A stretch of 64,000 nucleotides of DNA from JACOMS01 sp051252005. Its GTDB lineage: Bacteria > Pseudomonadota > Alphaproteobacteria > Caulobacterales > Maricaulaceae. A model generated the notes under the pieces. That model searched no databases and was not told the origin of the DNA. It worked only from the letters and a program-made list of their open reading frames with translations. Below are positions 34,853 to 42,402 of this stretch, piece by piece. Position numbers and translations under genes: made by a program. The stretch is taken from the NCBI GenBank assembly GCA_051252005.1, contig JBPOEZ010000005.1, positions 186,001-250,000 on the forward strand. Direction: 5' to 3'. Within the stretch, counting starts at the first letter, position 1; each line of letters begins with the position of its first letter.

Positions 34853-35632
34853 ATGGGCGCGTTTTCAAGACAAAATATAAAAGCAGCAGCGCGCCAATAC
34901 GTGCCTTTGGCCCTCGGTCTGCGCATTCCTGGGTTCATCAGGATCCATGGGCGTTACGCGCGCCGCAGTATGGTTACATGGTTTGTTTTGGTCATAGCGC
35001 CGTTTATATTCGGTGCGTCGAGTCTGTCTATCATGAGCCGGAAACTGCTCGAAAGACAGTTGAGCGGACTGCAAATTTTCTTCATTGCTTTGTTTGTTAT
35101 CGCAGTTGCCTTTTTCTTTGCTGAACGAAACCGACTGTTTCGGCGTGTATATGTGGCGGCTATTCCGGCAATGGTCATCATTAACGGGCTCGTCAATTTT
35201 GTGATTGCGAGGGACCTCTCGCTTGGCAGCGTCATAGTCTTTGTTCTCCTCACGCTGCTTCCGGCGTGGTGGCTTGGCCGCCATGCGATGGGGAAGGGCT
35301 ACCGCCTTTTGAGCAACGGCGCAGATAAGGATTACCGACCCGGGCGGGATCTCTATATGGACGGGGCGTACACAGAAGGTTTCGCCCATCTTGAGCCGTC
35401 AGCCAAACGAGGGCATATGAAAAGTTTGTATTTAATTGGCCACGCCCATGAGCATGGCAATGGCCGTGAATGTGACCGCGTTTTAGCGGCGCGATTTTAT
35501 GATAAATCCAGCCGCAAAGGCTACCGGAAAGCTAGCGCCGCTTTTGAGGCCTTGTACGCAACATTCAGTCCCGAAGAGATTAAAGCCTTCGAAGCCGAGC
35601 TTGGCACTACTGGCATTAATGAACTATTTTAG
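34853..35632 (+). CDS. Membrane protein with C-terminal Sel1-like repeats
   Basis: A 259-residue protein. Residues 40-145 hold about four hydrophobic helices (VTWFVLVIAPFIFGASSL, IFFIALFVIAVAFFFA, AAIPAMVIINGLVNFVIA, GSVIVFVLLTLLPAWWLG). The last 110 residues are soluble and contain Sel1-like alpha-helical repeat features (HLEPSAKRGHMKSLYLIGHA, ARFYDKSSRKGYRKASAAF). The topology suggests a membrane-anchored protein-interaction module. It starts 57 bases after the protease gene. Family otherwise unrecognised. Confidence 0.65.
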   Translation: MGAFSRQNIKAAARQYVPLALGLRIPGFIRIHGRYARRSMVTWFVLVIAPFIFGASSLSIMSRKLLERQLSGLQIFFIALFVIAVAFFFAERNRLFRRVYVAAIPAMVIINGLVNFVIARDLSLGSVIVFVLLTLLPAWWLGRHAMGKGYRLLSNGADKDYRPGRDLYMDGAYTEGFAHLEPSAKRGHMKSLYLIGHAHEHGNGRECDRVLAARFYDKSSRKGYRKASAAFEALYATFSPEEIKAFEAELGTTGINELF

Positions 35633-35679
35633 AAGATGCAGGCGAAAAATTACGGAATTGTCGCTTCGCAATTTTGTGC

Positions 35680-36609
35680 TCATGTCAGAACCGTATCAAT
35701 GAGCGCAATCCGCGACCACGAGAATGAGTGGTCGCCGGAAAGCACCTTATGGGTCAGATCGATGCCTCCATGCTTCTCATAGGCAGTGATCAGAGGGGAG
35801 TGAAAAACACTAGGGGGCAGAACCGTGTCTTTGTCTCCTGCGATTAATAGGACGGATTTTCCAGCGAGTTTTGGCGCAAGCGCGATATTGTCAAATCTAT
35901 TACCATTGGCCGTAAAATCCGCGAGCGCGGTTTCTGCGTTCCACCCCGCGAGCATAGTCAGGTTATCCGCCCCAGCCGCAACGCCTTGGGCCGTGTTGGG
36001 GTCGGCAGCAATGACGGCTACATTCGCGGGCGCGATACCCGCCACGCACTTAACCGCTTCATCATTTGCCGCGCCCTCTAGCGCCGCAAATCCGCCCATG
36101 GAATGTCCGATGAATAAAAGCCGTTCCGGATCAACGCGGAAATCAGCGTGCCTCTCGCGTAAGAAATTGGCCGCGCTGGCAACATCTTTAACCACGTGGC
36201 TAAAAGAGAAATCTCCGCCGCTGCCCCACGCGCCCCTGTAATGGAAGAACAGCACATTATATCCCGCTCGGCGCATGGCATGCGCCAAATCCAGATTTTT
36301 CTCATTGCCGGGATAGCCATGCAGTAAGATCGCTGTCGGATGGGGGCCTGCGCCATTGGCCTGATATATAATGCCGTTCAGGCGTGCGCCATGGCTTTGA
36401 AAATTGATTTCAGAAAGAGACGGCGGAAAAGCTTCGTCTATTGTGCTTGGGTCTTGTGTGACCGGGTTTTTATGGGTGATGCTGCGTTCGGTTTTTGCTT
36501 CAACGTTTGCCGTCTTGGCGTCCGTTTCAGGAGATGGTGCGCAGCTAACCAACGTTAGGACGAGGGCCGTGCTTAGTATGTGTGTAAGTGGTTTGATAAG
36601 GCTCATCAT
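35680..36609 (-). CDS. Alpha/beta-hydrolase lipoprotein
   Basis: A 309-residue envelope hydrolase with a lipobox (LVSCAPS). The fold is clear: LHGYPGNEKNLDLAHAMR with an oxyanion His-Gly, FFHYRGAWGSGGDFSF, the nucleophile elbow GHSMGG, a candidate acid in LIAGDKDTVLP, and a His in LSGDHSF. It resembles dienelactone hydrolase/prolyl-oligopeptidase-like peptidases; substrate unknown. It lies just downstream of the membrane-protein array on the same strand, 31 bases beyond the end of a vestigial copy. Confidence 0.82.
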   Translation of the reverse strand: MMSLIKPLTHILSTALVLTLVSCAPSPETDAKTANVEAKTERSITHKNPVTQDPSTIDEAFPPSLSEINFQSHGARLNGIIYQANGAGPHPTAILLHGYPGNEKNLDLAHAMRRAGYNVLFFHYRGAWGSGGDFSFSHVVKDVASAANFLRERHADFRVDPERLLFIGHSMGGFAALEGAANDEAVKCVAGIAPANVAVIAADPNTAQGVAAGADNLTMLAGWNAETALADFTANGNRFDNIALAPKLAGKSVLLIAGDKDTVLPPSVFHSPLITAYEKHGGIDLTHKVLSGDHSFSWSRIALIDTVLT

Positions 36610-36640
36610 GCGCTCCAGTGTTTAGTTTATCTCAGACAGT

Positions 36641-36736
36641 TCATCCCAAAGCGGGATCGGTGGTATATCTACGCACCACAAAAACCGCGAACAGGTTTTC
36701 TTTTTCGATATGGGCTTTGATACGAGGTAAGATCAT
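36641..36736 (-). pseudogene. Vestigial copy of the DUF6090-like N-terminal module (end of array)
   Basis: Directly after the last full gene of the array, an ATG (36736-36734) overlaps its stop (ATGA) and starts a 31-residue frame, MILPRIKAHIEKENLFAV, ending at TGA 36641. The first 19 residues match the N-termini of the array's HIEKENW-type proteins; the remainder of the protein is missing. It is a truncated remnant of a sixth copy or a decayed duplicate. Confidence 0.7.
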
Positions 36737-37530
36737 GGGGTGGTTCCCGAGCTTGCGGGGGTTAAATCCACATTTGGTAAGGTGATAGGCTGATAGCAAT
36801 CGCCGTAACCGGTAGGGCCTGTTGTATTGGTTTCGCGCAAGAAATTATGAAATGTCTCCAACGTTGCGGGCGCGACATTCACAAAGGCGGTTTCCATTTC
36901 AGCAATTGCATTTACAGATCCGATTTCCAATAAGGCACTTGTCGCATCGATTTCCGCCAGCACATCATAATATCTCAGACGGTCAGACGGGGCGAGTTCT
37001 GTCTTTAAGGTCAGAGCTTTGAGTAGCGATTGTTTGTTGAATATCGTGTTCTGAAGATCGACCGCGATGGGTGCAATGATGAATGCCCGCTCTATGGCTT
37101 GCCTTTGGCTCTCATTCATATGGTACAAAAGACCTCGCGATTTGGCGGCCTCCCATGCCCCTGATGGCCAGCTCCTGAAAGACGAGCGCATAACGCCGTC
37201 AAGACTTCCATGTATCGCTGAATTGTTCGCGAGCGGAGGAATGCCTGTCCAGGGTTCATCCATATTCTTTATGTGGGCGGCGATGTTTTGTGTCTGAGCG
37301 ATGCGGCAGTCTTTGAGTGCGAGTCGTTCCAAGGCATTGGCGTATATGACGGACATGTCCTCGTGGATTGCCATTCTAGCCACATTCAAGTCGGCTTTTT
37401 GTGACCGCGCGCTCAACCATTCACCTGCGGCTAAAGCCATACCGACACCGAACACGACGATGACAAAATCAAGGGCGACAGCGAACCAGTTCTGGTCTTT
37501 GACGTGTTGTGTAACGCGGCGAAGGATCAT
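36733..37530 (-). CDS. DUF6090-like single-pass membrane protein, type A
   Basis: A 265-residue member of the array. Residues 1-15 are basic (MILRRVTQHVKDQNW), residues 16-37 form one hydrophobic helix (FAVALDFVIVVFGVGMALAA), and the rest faces the periplasm by the positive-inside rule. The N-terminus is strongly conserved in all five array members, the periplasmic part less so. It carries the pair of cysteines shared with the 39590 gene (LKDCRIAQ and YGDCYQPI). It overlaps the preceding gene by 4 bases, so it is coupled to it. It resembles the DUF6090 family (single N-terminal helix plus helical domain); the family has no known function. Confidence 0.75.
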   Translation of the reverse strand: MILRRVTQHVKDQNWFAVALDFVIVVFGVGMALAAGEWLSARSQKADLNVARMAIHEDMSVIYANALERLALKDCRIAQTQNIAAHIKNMDEPWTGIPPLANNSAIHGSLDGVMRSSFRSWPSGAWEAAKSRGLLYHMNESQRQAIERAFIIAPIAVDLQNTIFNKQSLLKALTLKTELAPSDRLRYYDVLAEIDATSALLEIGSVNAIAEMETAFVNVAPATLETFHNFLRETNTTGPTGYGDCYQPITLPNVDLTPASSGTTP

Positions 37531-38318
37531 GGCGTTGTCTCTGTTTCGGCTTCCACGGGCCGCCCGAGAGCGTCAAGCGCCTCCTTGAGGCGCGGTTGTA
37601 TCATGCCTGCATTGAGTGAAATCTGGAATGCGTTGTTTTCCCAGTCATAAAAGCTTGCGACAAATATTTTATCTTTGCATGCGATTTCGAGCGGCATGGT
37701 GATCACGGCCTCACGGTGAAGCGGCGGGCTGAGTGGATTATCGCTCAACATAACGTCCAAAATCTCATCTGGCCCGCTTACAGCCAGTGGCCCGTAGGCC
37801 AAAGCGTCTGGCATGTGGGCCGCCGACGAAATCAATTTCTCGCTCCGCACCCGATCCCAAGCGATTAAATGGTTGGCAACCCGCAACAGTTCCGTCAGGG
37901 ATTTACGGGCTTCCGGGGATTGATATTGCAAGAAGGAATCATTGCCCAAAAATTGTTCCAGCGCCGCAGTTTCGAATAGCATGACGTAAGGGGCGTTCAG
38001 CGGCGTCATCGAAGCTTTGACATTCGCCATCGCGTCAACGTCAGTGCGGCAAGAGCGCAGGTCCTCGAGTGCGCGCTGAACAATCGGCAATTCCTTCGCG
38101 ATACCGCCACGAACAAATTCTTGCATTTCAATATTTTTGTTTAATTCGGTAACGACCCGCTCTAACGCCTCATCATAAACCTGTTTGTCGTGGCGAGCAG
38201 TGCTCCAATTGGTGATTTGAAAGGCGATGAGGATACCAATCACGACAATCGCAAAATCAACGAAAACCGCGAACCAGTTTTCTTTTTCGATATGGGCTTT
38301 GACACGGCGGAAGATCAT
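37527..38318 (-). CDS. DUF6090-like single-pass membrane protein, type B
   Basis: A 263-residue member. ATG 38318 overlaps the stop of the NTF2-like lipoprotein gene (ATGA) and gives MIFRRVKAHIEKENWFAVF, then a helix (DFAIVVIGILIAFQI) ending at TNW. The periplasmic domain of about 225 residues is largely alpha-helical with a charged coiled-coil-like start and two cysteines (LRSCRTD and EIACKDKI). Its C-terminus is proline/threonine-rich. It is most like the 40375 gene in its N-terminal signature (HIEKENW). Function unknown. Confidence 0.75.
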   Translation of the reverse strand: MIFRRVKAHIEKENWFAVFVDFAIVVIGILIAFQITNWSTARHDKQVYDEALERVVTELNKNIEMQEFVRGGIAKELPIVQRALEDLRSCRTDVDAMANVKASMTPLNAPYVMLFETAALEQFLGNDSFLQYQSPEARKSLTELLRVANHLIAWDRVRSEKLISSAAHMPDALAYGPLAVSGPDEILDVMLSDNPLSPPLHREAVITMPLEIACKDKIFVASFYDWENNAFQISLNAGMIQPRLKEALDALGRPVEAETETTP

Positions 38319-38830
38319 GGGGTTGGCACTACCGATTGTGGGAACGGACATTGGTCGAGAAGGTCGGACCCCGGAGGCAAATTAGAGTTAAAGATGTCAC
38401 GTAAGATCGGCCACGAACCATCCGTCTGACGTTTGCGGATTTCCAAGAATTTCCCAGCATCCACCCCAAATTTACCCGTTTCGTCAGGGATGAAAACGCA
38501 GGATTTTCCCATAACGTAAGCGAGATCATCACGCCCCTCTACGGCTTCGATTTCGAAGGCAATCTGGAACCCTGTTTCGTTTTCCCGCTCCCAAGCAGCA
38601 ATGGCCTCACGCCCATGCACTGTCTGTCCATTTGGTGGCATCATGGTGGCTTCGGGCGTGAACAGTTCGCTCAGTTCTTCCCAGTCATTGCGATTATAGA
38701 TGTCGACCCATACATTTGAAGCGGCTTCGATAGCCGCGCGGTCCTCGGGCGAAAACGAGGCGGGGTTCATCTGACAGGCACTTACTGCGAAAATCGCTAC
38801 AGCAAGACATGAAAATTTCGAGTTCATCAT
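38315..38830 (-). CDS. NTF2/SnoaL-like lipoprotein 2
   Basis: A 171-residue predicted lipoprotein (lipobox AVSAC) with a DUF4440/SnoaL-like NTF2 fold: AIEAASNVWVDIYNRNDWEE, LFTPEATMMPPNGQTVHG, REAIAAWERE, and FLEIRKRQTDGSWPILRDIF. This fold binds small molecules or acts as an enzyme; nothing here fixes which. It is embedded in the membrane-protein array: its ATG overlaps the stop of a vestigial module upstream and its stop overlaps the start of the 37527 gene. Its presence twice in the array suggests a repeated cassette. Confidence 0.8.
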   Translation of the reverse strand: MMNSKFSCLAVAIFAVSACQMNPASFSPEDRAAIEAASNVWVDIYNRNDWEELSELFTPEATMMPPNGQTVHGREAIAAWERENETGFQIAFEIEAVEGRDDLAYVMGKSCVFIPDETGKFGVDAGKFLEIRKRQTDGSWPILRDIFNSNLPPGSDLLDQCPFPQSVVPTP

Positions 38831-38901
38831 TTGTGTACCTCGTTAAAAATTGCGAGCCAACTTGCTTTTTCAATATGAGCTTTGACGCGTCGGAAGATCA
38901 T
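38827..38901 (-). pseudogene. Vestigial N-terminal module acting as a possible coupling leader
   Basis: A 24-residue frame, MIFRRVKAHIEKASWLAIF followed by five more residues, starts with an ATG that overlaps the stop of the 38898 gene (ATGA) and ends with a TGA that overlaps the ATG of the NTF2-like lipoprotein. The first 19 residues match the HIEKENW-type N-termini of the array. It keeps both overlaps though no helix or domain follows, which could preserve translational coupling between the genes on either side. Confidence 0.7.
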
Positions 38902-39593
38902 TTGTTTCTCTCCTCAGCGAGCAATTTCGTGATTTTTTCGAAACGTTCTTTGTGAGCTTTGTGTTGCGAAAGCTGACCTTCAAACACGGTCTGATACATA
39001 TCGAAAGCCACGATTAGATCGGCCTTGGACCCTGCCTCGGCAAAGGCTTCTTCGAGCGGCATTACATCAACCAAAGACCGCAATCGAATAAATGGCATGA
39101 TATATGGCCGCAGCCATTCCCGAGTAGCATTGTCTTGATCGATGAAGAACTGCGTGAATGAAGCGTGCTGGGCAAGTTCTGATCGGAGTTGCTCATTTGA
39201 AATCAAATTCATATCGCCGCTGGAAACGAGTTGCTCATAAGTAACCGACTGTCCTGCTACGCTAGGAAAACCAATCGTAGTGTTGTAGAAATCTTGTATA
39301 CGCTGAAGGTCGGCGTCGTTTGGATCGTGGATAACTAGTTGCTTGGTTTCTTCTAAGATTTTGAAGGCTGGCTTCATTGATTCAATGTTCGCATCGACTT
39401 CTCGGCCAAGTGCCTCAAAGTCCTCATACAAGCGTTCTATGATCTGCCGTTCACGCGCTTTGTCACTTCGCGATTCACTCCAATTTGTGATCTGAAACGC
39501 GATGAGGATACCCATGACGACGATGAAGAAATCGAGGGCAACCGCGAACCAGTTTTGGTCTTTGATGTGATTTGTTATGCGGCGCAGGATCAT
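38898..39593 (-). CDS. DUF6090-like single-pass membrane protein, type C
   Basis: A 231-residue member, starting MILRRITNHIKDQNWFAV, with helix LDFFIVVMGILIAFQI and then NWSESRSDKA. It is the shortest and lacks the cysteine pair of the others. The periplasmic part begins with a coiled-coil-like helix (IIERLYEDFEALGREVDANI). It overlaps its upstream neighbour by 4 bases. This N-terminus (helix plus ITNW and Ser/Glu/Arg) is the clearest match to DUF6090 proteins. Function unknown. Confidence 0.78.
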   Translation of the reverse strand: MILRRITNHIKDQNWFAVALDFFIVVMGILIAFQITNWSESRSDKARERQIIERLYEDFEALGREVDANIESMKPAFKILEETKQLVIHDPNDADLQRIQDFYNTTIGFPSVAGQSVTYEQLVSSGDMNLISNEQLRSELAQHASFTQFFIDQDNATREWLRPYIMPFIRLRSLVDVMPLEEAFAEAGSKADLIVAFDMYQTVFEGQLSQHKAHKERFEKITKLLAEERNK

Positions 39594-40378
39594 GGCGCGG
39601 CCTCCACTTTAGACTCTTCGAGAAACGGGTATGAGATGGGCTTGGCACAGGCGCCGTAAATAGTTTTAACCGACGTGTTTCTCTCCGTCAGAAATTCTCG
39701 CCGCTCGGATTTAGCTGCCGCGTCAAGCTTAAGGCCAATCCGCTCTATCGCGCTCATGATCTGACCAGAGATGAGTTCGAGGTGTACGCTATTTTCATCT
39801 ACCTCAGATATGATGTCGAAATATCGTAGACGGTCCGTCGTTGAAATTTTTGTTGTTCGGCCAAGAAGCTTCAACCGCGCTTGCAAGCCTTGTATATTCT
39901 CTTGAAGCGCGTCGGCGTCTTTGGTTTGTTCAAACGTCATATCCAATTCTTCTCGGCGATCTGCTGGCATTTGATTAAAGGTTCCCCGTGCAAGACCTGT
40001 TTCCCACAATCGCGATCCCCAAATTCGGCTGGGTGAACGCAATACGGGATCAATGGCACGCGGCAGGTCATCTGAAAAATCACGCGACATCCCCTCCCAG
40101 ACCTCACCGGGAGCAAGCAAACGGTCAGCCAATTGGCTCAACTGGGACTTCCGGCAATCCGCTAAAGATATACGCTCTGCTGCATTAAAATAATTACGAA
40201 TCAATTCGCTTTGTAACGCGGTTTCGGCGCGGGCAAGCTCTGCGCGGTCGCTTTTTTCTTCGTTCCAATTGGTGATTTGAAAGGCAATCAAGATGCCCGC
40301 GAGGACAATAATAAAATCAAGGGCGACCGCGAACCAGTTCTGGTCTTTGACGTGTTTCGTTATGCGGCGCAGGATCAT
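39590..40378 (-). CDS. DUF6090-like single-pass membrane protein, type A
   Basis: A 262-residue member and the closest relative of the 36733 gene: both have N-terminus HVKDQNWFAVALDF, one helix, and matching cysteines (LADCRKSQ and YGACAKPI) placed about 170-190 residues apart. The middle has the conserved segment DRLRYFDIISEVDENS, matching DRLRYYDVLAEIDATS in the other copy. Coupled by ATGA overlap to the gene before and after. A disulfide in the periplasmic domain is inferred from cysteine conservation. Confidence 0.77.
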   Translation of the reverse strand: MILRRITKHVKDQNWFAVALDFIIVLAGILIAFQITNWNEEKSDRAELARAETALQSELIRNYFNAAERISLADCRKSQLSQLADRLLAPGEVWEGMSRDFSDDLPRAIDPVLRSPSRIWGSRLWETGLARGTFNQMPADRREELDMTFEQTKDADALQENIQGLQARLKLLGRTTKISTTDRLRYFDIISEVDENSVHLELISGQIMSAIERIGLKLDAAAKSERREFLTERNTSVKTIYGACAKPISYPFLEESKVEAAP

Positions 40379-41121
40379 TGTCCACTCTCAGAGTTAAGGG
40401 TCGTAAGGTAATCGTCAAGCGCGGATTCAACTTGTACGAGATAGTCTAGGTAGATTTTTTGTGTAACCGATGCGTCTGTAACAAGTGCCAAGTTTTCAGT
40501 GTTTCCACATATATTTTCAGGGGTGAGTAATTCAAAACTCTCAGGATCGTAAACAACTGTGGATTCCAACCACATATCGCCATTCCCTGTTAACGAAACG
40601 CCTGCAGATTTAGCCGCTTCTTGGCTCGCATATTGTTTGAGGCTCACATATCGTTGCCATTGGAATTCAATAAATGATAACTCATCGCTAATTGTCTGAA
40701 TGCCGAGCCGGACGTCGTTAGACCGAATGAGCGCCAAACTCCCCGTATCCAAGGCTTGTTTCGCGTTGGACAAAGAGAAACGAGGCGGCGGAAAATCAGC
40801 AATGCCGACAATCAAAACGGCTAAACGGTCTTTCTTTGCCAAACATGTTTCTTTGTTTTTGAGCGTCAGGGCAAGCTCTGTGACATCATCGCTTATCTGC
40901 TTATGAACCTCGATGTATCTCGCCAACTCGGTTTGGGTCTCAATGGATTCGGATATTAGGCGCTCAATCAGGTCAGCGGCTTGTCCCTTCTCTGTGCGGG
41001 CTTCATTCCAGTTGGCGACTTGAAGGCCGATAAAAACACCGACGACAACAATCAGGAAATCCACAAAAACTGCGAACCAGTTTTCCTTTTCGATATGGGC
41101 TTTGATACGGCGCAGGATCAT
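40375..41121 (-). CDS. DUF6090-like single-pass membrane protein, type B
   Basis: A 248-residue member. ATG 41121 is preceded by GGAGG and gives MILRRIKAHIEKENWFAVF with helix LIVVVGVFIGLQVANW. Its periplasmic region has two cysteines (KETCLAK and NICGN) and a coiled-coil-like start (KGQAADLIERLISESIETQT). It is the first full membrane gene of the array, 25 bases after the first NTF2-like lipoprotein gene, and it overlaps the next gene by 4 bases. Confidence 0.76.
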   Translation of the reverse strand: MILRRIKAHIEKENWFAVFVDFLIVVVGVFIGLQVANWNEARTEKGQAADLIERLISESIETQTELARYIEVHKQISDDVTELALTLKNKETCLAKKDRLAVLIVGIADFPPPRFSLSNAKQALDTGSLALIRSNDVRLGIQTISDELSFIEFQWQRYVSLKQYASQEAAKSAGVSLTGNGDMWLESTVVYDPESFELLTPENICGNTENLALVTDASVTQKIYLDYLVQVESALDDYLTTLNSESGQ

Positions 41122-41146
41122 GGAATAGCCTCCACTTAGTGGGCGA

Positions 41147-41692
41147 TTATTCCTCTTCCTGTTCCTCATCCGATGTTACGACGCCAATTTGAGCGAGCGT
41201 ATCCATATGTTGTTGGAAGGCAACGGCTTTACCGTCCTTGAGCGTCCAGCGGTGCACGATTTGCGGGTTCATGGTCTTGCTTGTCGCTTTGAATTTAGCA
41301 TCATAACGGCCAAACATGACGACTTGATCACCGTCAGCGAGATAAGTTTCAGGCTTCACATGAAAATAGTCCCACTCCTCGCCTAGCGGGGCGAACACTC
41401 CAGACACTATCGAGGGTACGCCAACATATGGACTATCGGGGGCATAGAGGTTGTTCTCGGCCTCGTTCCAGACCATGTTTGTACCCAGAACGGCAACAAA
41501 ATCTTCAATATTGCCCGCCGCAAAGTCCGCGTAGATTTTCTTGACTGTAGCGAGGTTGTTGGCTTCGGTTTGCGTCTCTGCTGAAACAGCGGAGTCGGTG
41601 ACCGCGGGCGCGCAAGACGCGAGGCTGAGTGTTAGGCCAAAAGCCAGACTTGCAGATATAATTGTAGCAGGTGTAAAGCGATATATTTTCAT
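41147..41692 (-). CDS. NTF2/SnoaL-like lipoprotein 1
   Basis: A 181-residue lipoprotein (lipobox SLASC) with an NTF2-like domain: NNLATVKKIYADFAAGNIED, FVAVLGTNMVWNEAENN, and VHRWTLKDGKAVAFQQHMDT. It is a SnoaL/limonene-epoxide-hydrolase-like fold, often a ligand-binding or catalytic domain. It is the first gene of the minus-strand array, so its upstream 177 bases (41693-41869) probably hold the operon promoter. The acidic C-terminal tail (EEQEEE) is unusual. Confidence 0.8.
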   Translation of the reverse strand: MKIYRFTPATIISASLAFGLTLSLASCAPAVTDSAVSAETQTEANNLATVKKIYADFAAGNIEDFVAVLGTNMVWNEAENNLYAPDSPYVGVPSIVSGVFAPLGEEWDYFHVKPETYLADGDQVVMFGRYDAKFKATSKTMNPQIVHRWTLKDGKAVAFQQHMDTLAQIGVVTSDEEQEEE

Positions 41693-41833
41693 GATGCGGC
41701 CCTTTTTTGCGCGCCCTGTTTGAGCGTCGTTGGCGCTTTATAAGCGAGAAAAAGAGGTTAAGCAATCTTAAGCTTTTTGGGCCCGGCGTTGGGATGCGTA
41801 CTCAAAATATGTCACCTGTATTCCGTGCGTGCG

Positions 41834-41864
41834 TTGACATCACAACGCTGATAAATTCTAATAC
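41834..41864 (+). promoter_or_regulatory. Candidate sigma-70-like promoter
   Basis: TTGACA (41834-41839), 19 bases, TAATAC (41859-41864) lie just upstream of the 41888 gene. The spacing is long by two bases, so it is a candidate only. It would start transcription near 41871, which favours the ATG at 41888 over that at 41870. Confidence 0.3.
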
Positions 41865-41887
41865 CTAAAATGGGAATTAAGCCGCTT

Positions 41888-42295
41888 ATGACTTTTCGAT
41901 GTTTACCTTTATTTTTCATGGTTCTTATATCTTTAACCGCAGTGTCGACGTTTGCGGAGGACACGGAGCTAGGGTATTTAGGTGAAAGTGAACACGCTGC
42001 AAAATCTGTTATGGAAGCTTTTGGAACCTTGCAACATAATGAAGACGCTGTTTTTAGACAAGAAATCAACGGCACGACAGTTTCAGTTCCAAGTGAAAAT
42101 ACTTACTGGTTTTTCACTGATGCAGTGCACCCTGCTCATCCCGCATATGTGAAAAGGGAAATTGTAGAGAAGGACGGATCTGTTTACATGACCATGGACG
42201 TAAAGTGTGGTTCATCTAAGGTTATATGCGATGAATTTGTTTACGGTTTTCTAGAACAAGCCAATCAATTACGGAACGAATTACAAAAGAAGTGA
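41888..42295 (+). CDS. Small secreted protein, unrecognised
   Basis: A 135-residue protein starting MTFRCLPLFFMVLISLTAVS, with a signal peptide ending STFA and a mature part of about 112 residues with a pair of cysteines (VKCGSSKVICDEF). ATG 41870 is an alternative start. It is more AT-rich than its surroundings and has no recognisable family. It diverges from the array and converges toward alr. Low GC and lack of neighbours in common function suggest recent acquisition, which is inference. Confidence 0.6.
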   Translation: MTFRCLPLFFMVLISLTAVSTFAEDTELGYLGESEHAAKSVMEAFGTLQHNEDAVFRQEINGTTVSVPSENTYWFFTDAVHPAHPAYVKREIVEKDGSVYMTMDVKCGSSKVICDEFVYGFLEQANQLRNELQKK

Positions 42296-42402
42296 GCTTT
42301 TGCCATGGCGCTAATTATCACATAACCTCTGCATAATCTTTCCCCTATACCCTCCATCACTGGTTGGCTTGAATTAAGAGAGATCTGATTCAGAAGACCT
42401 AC

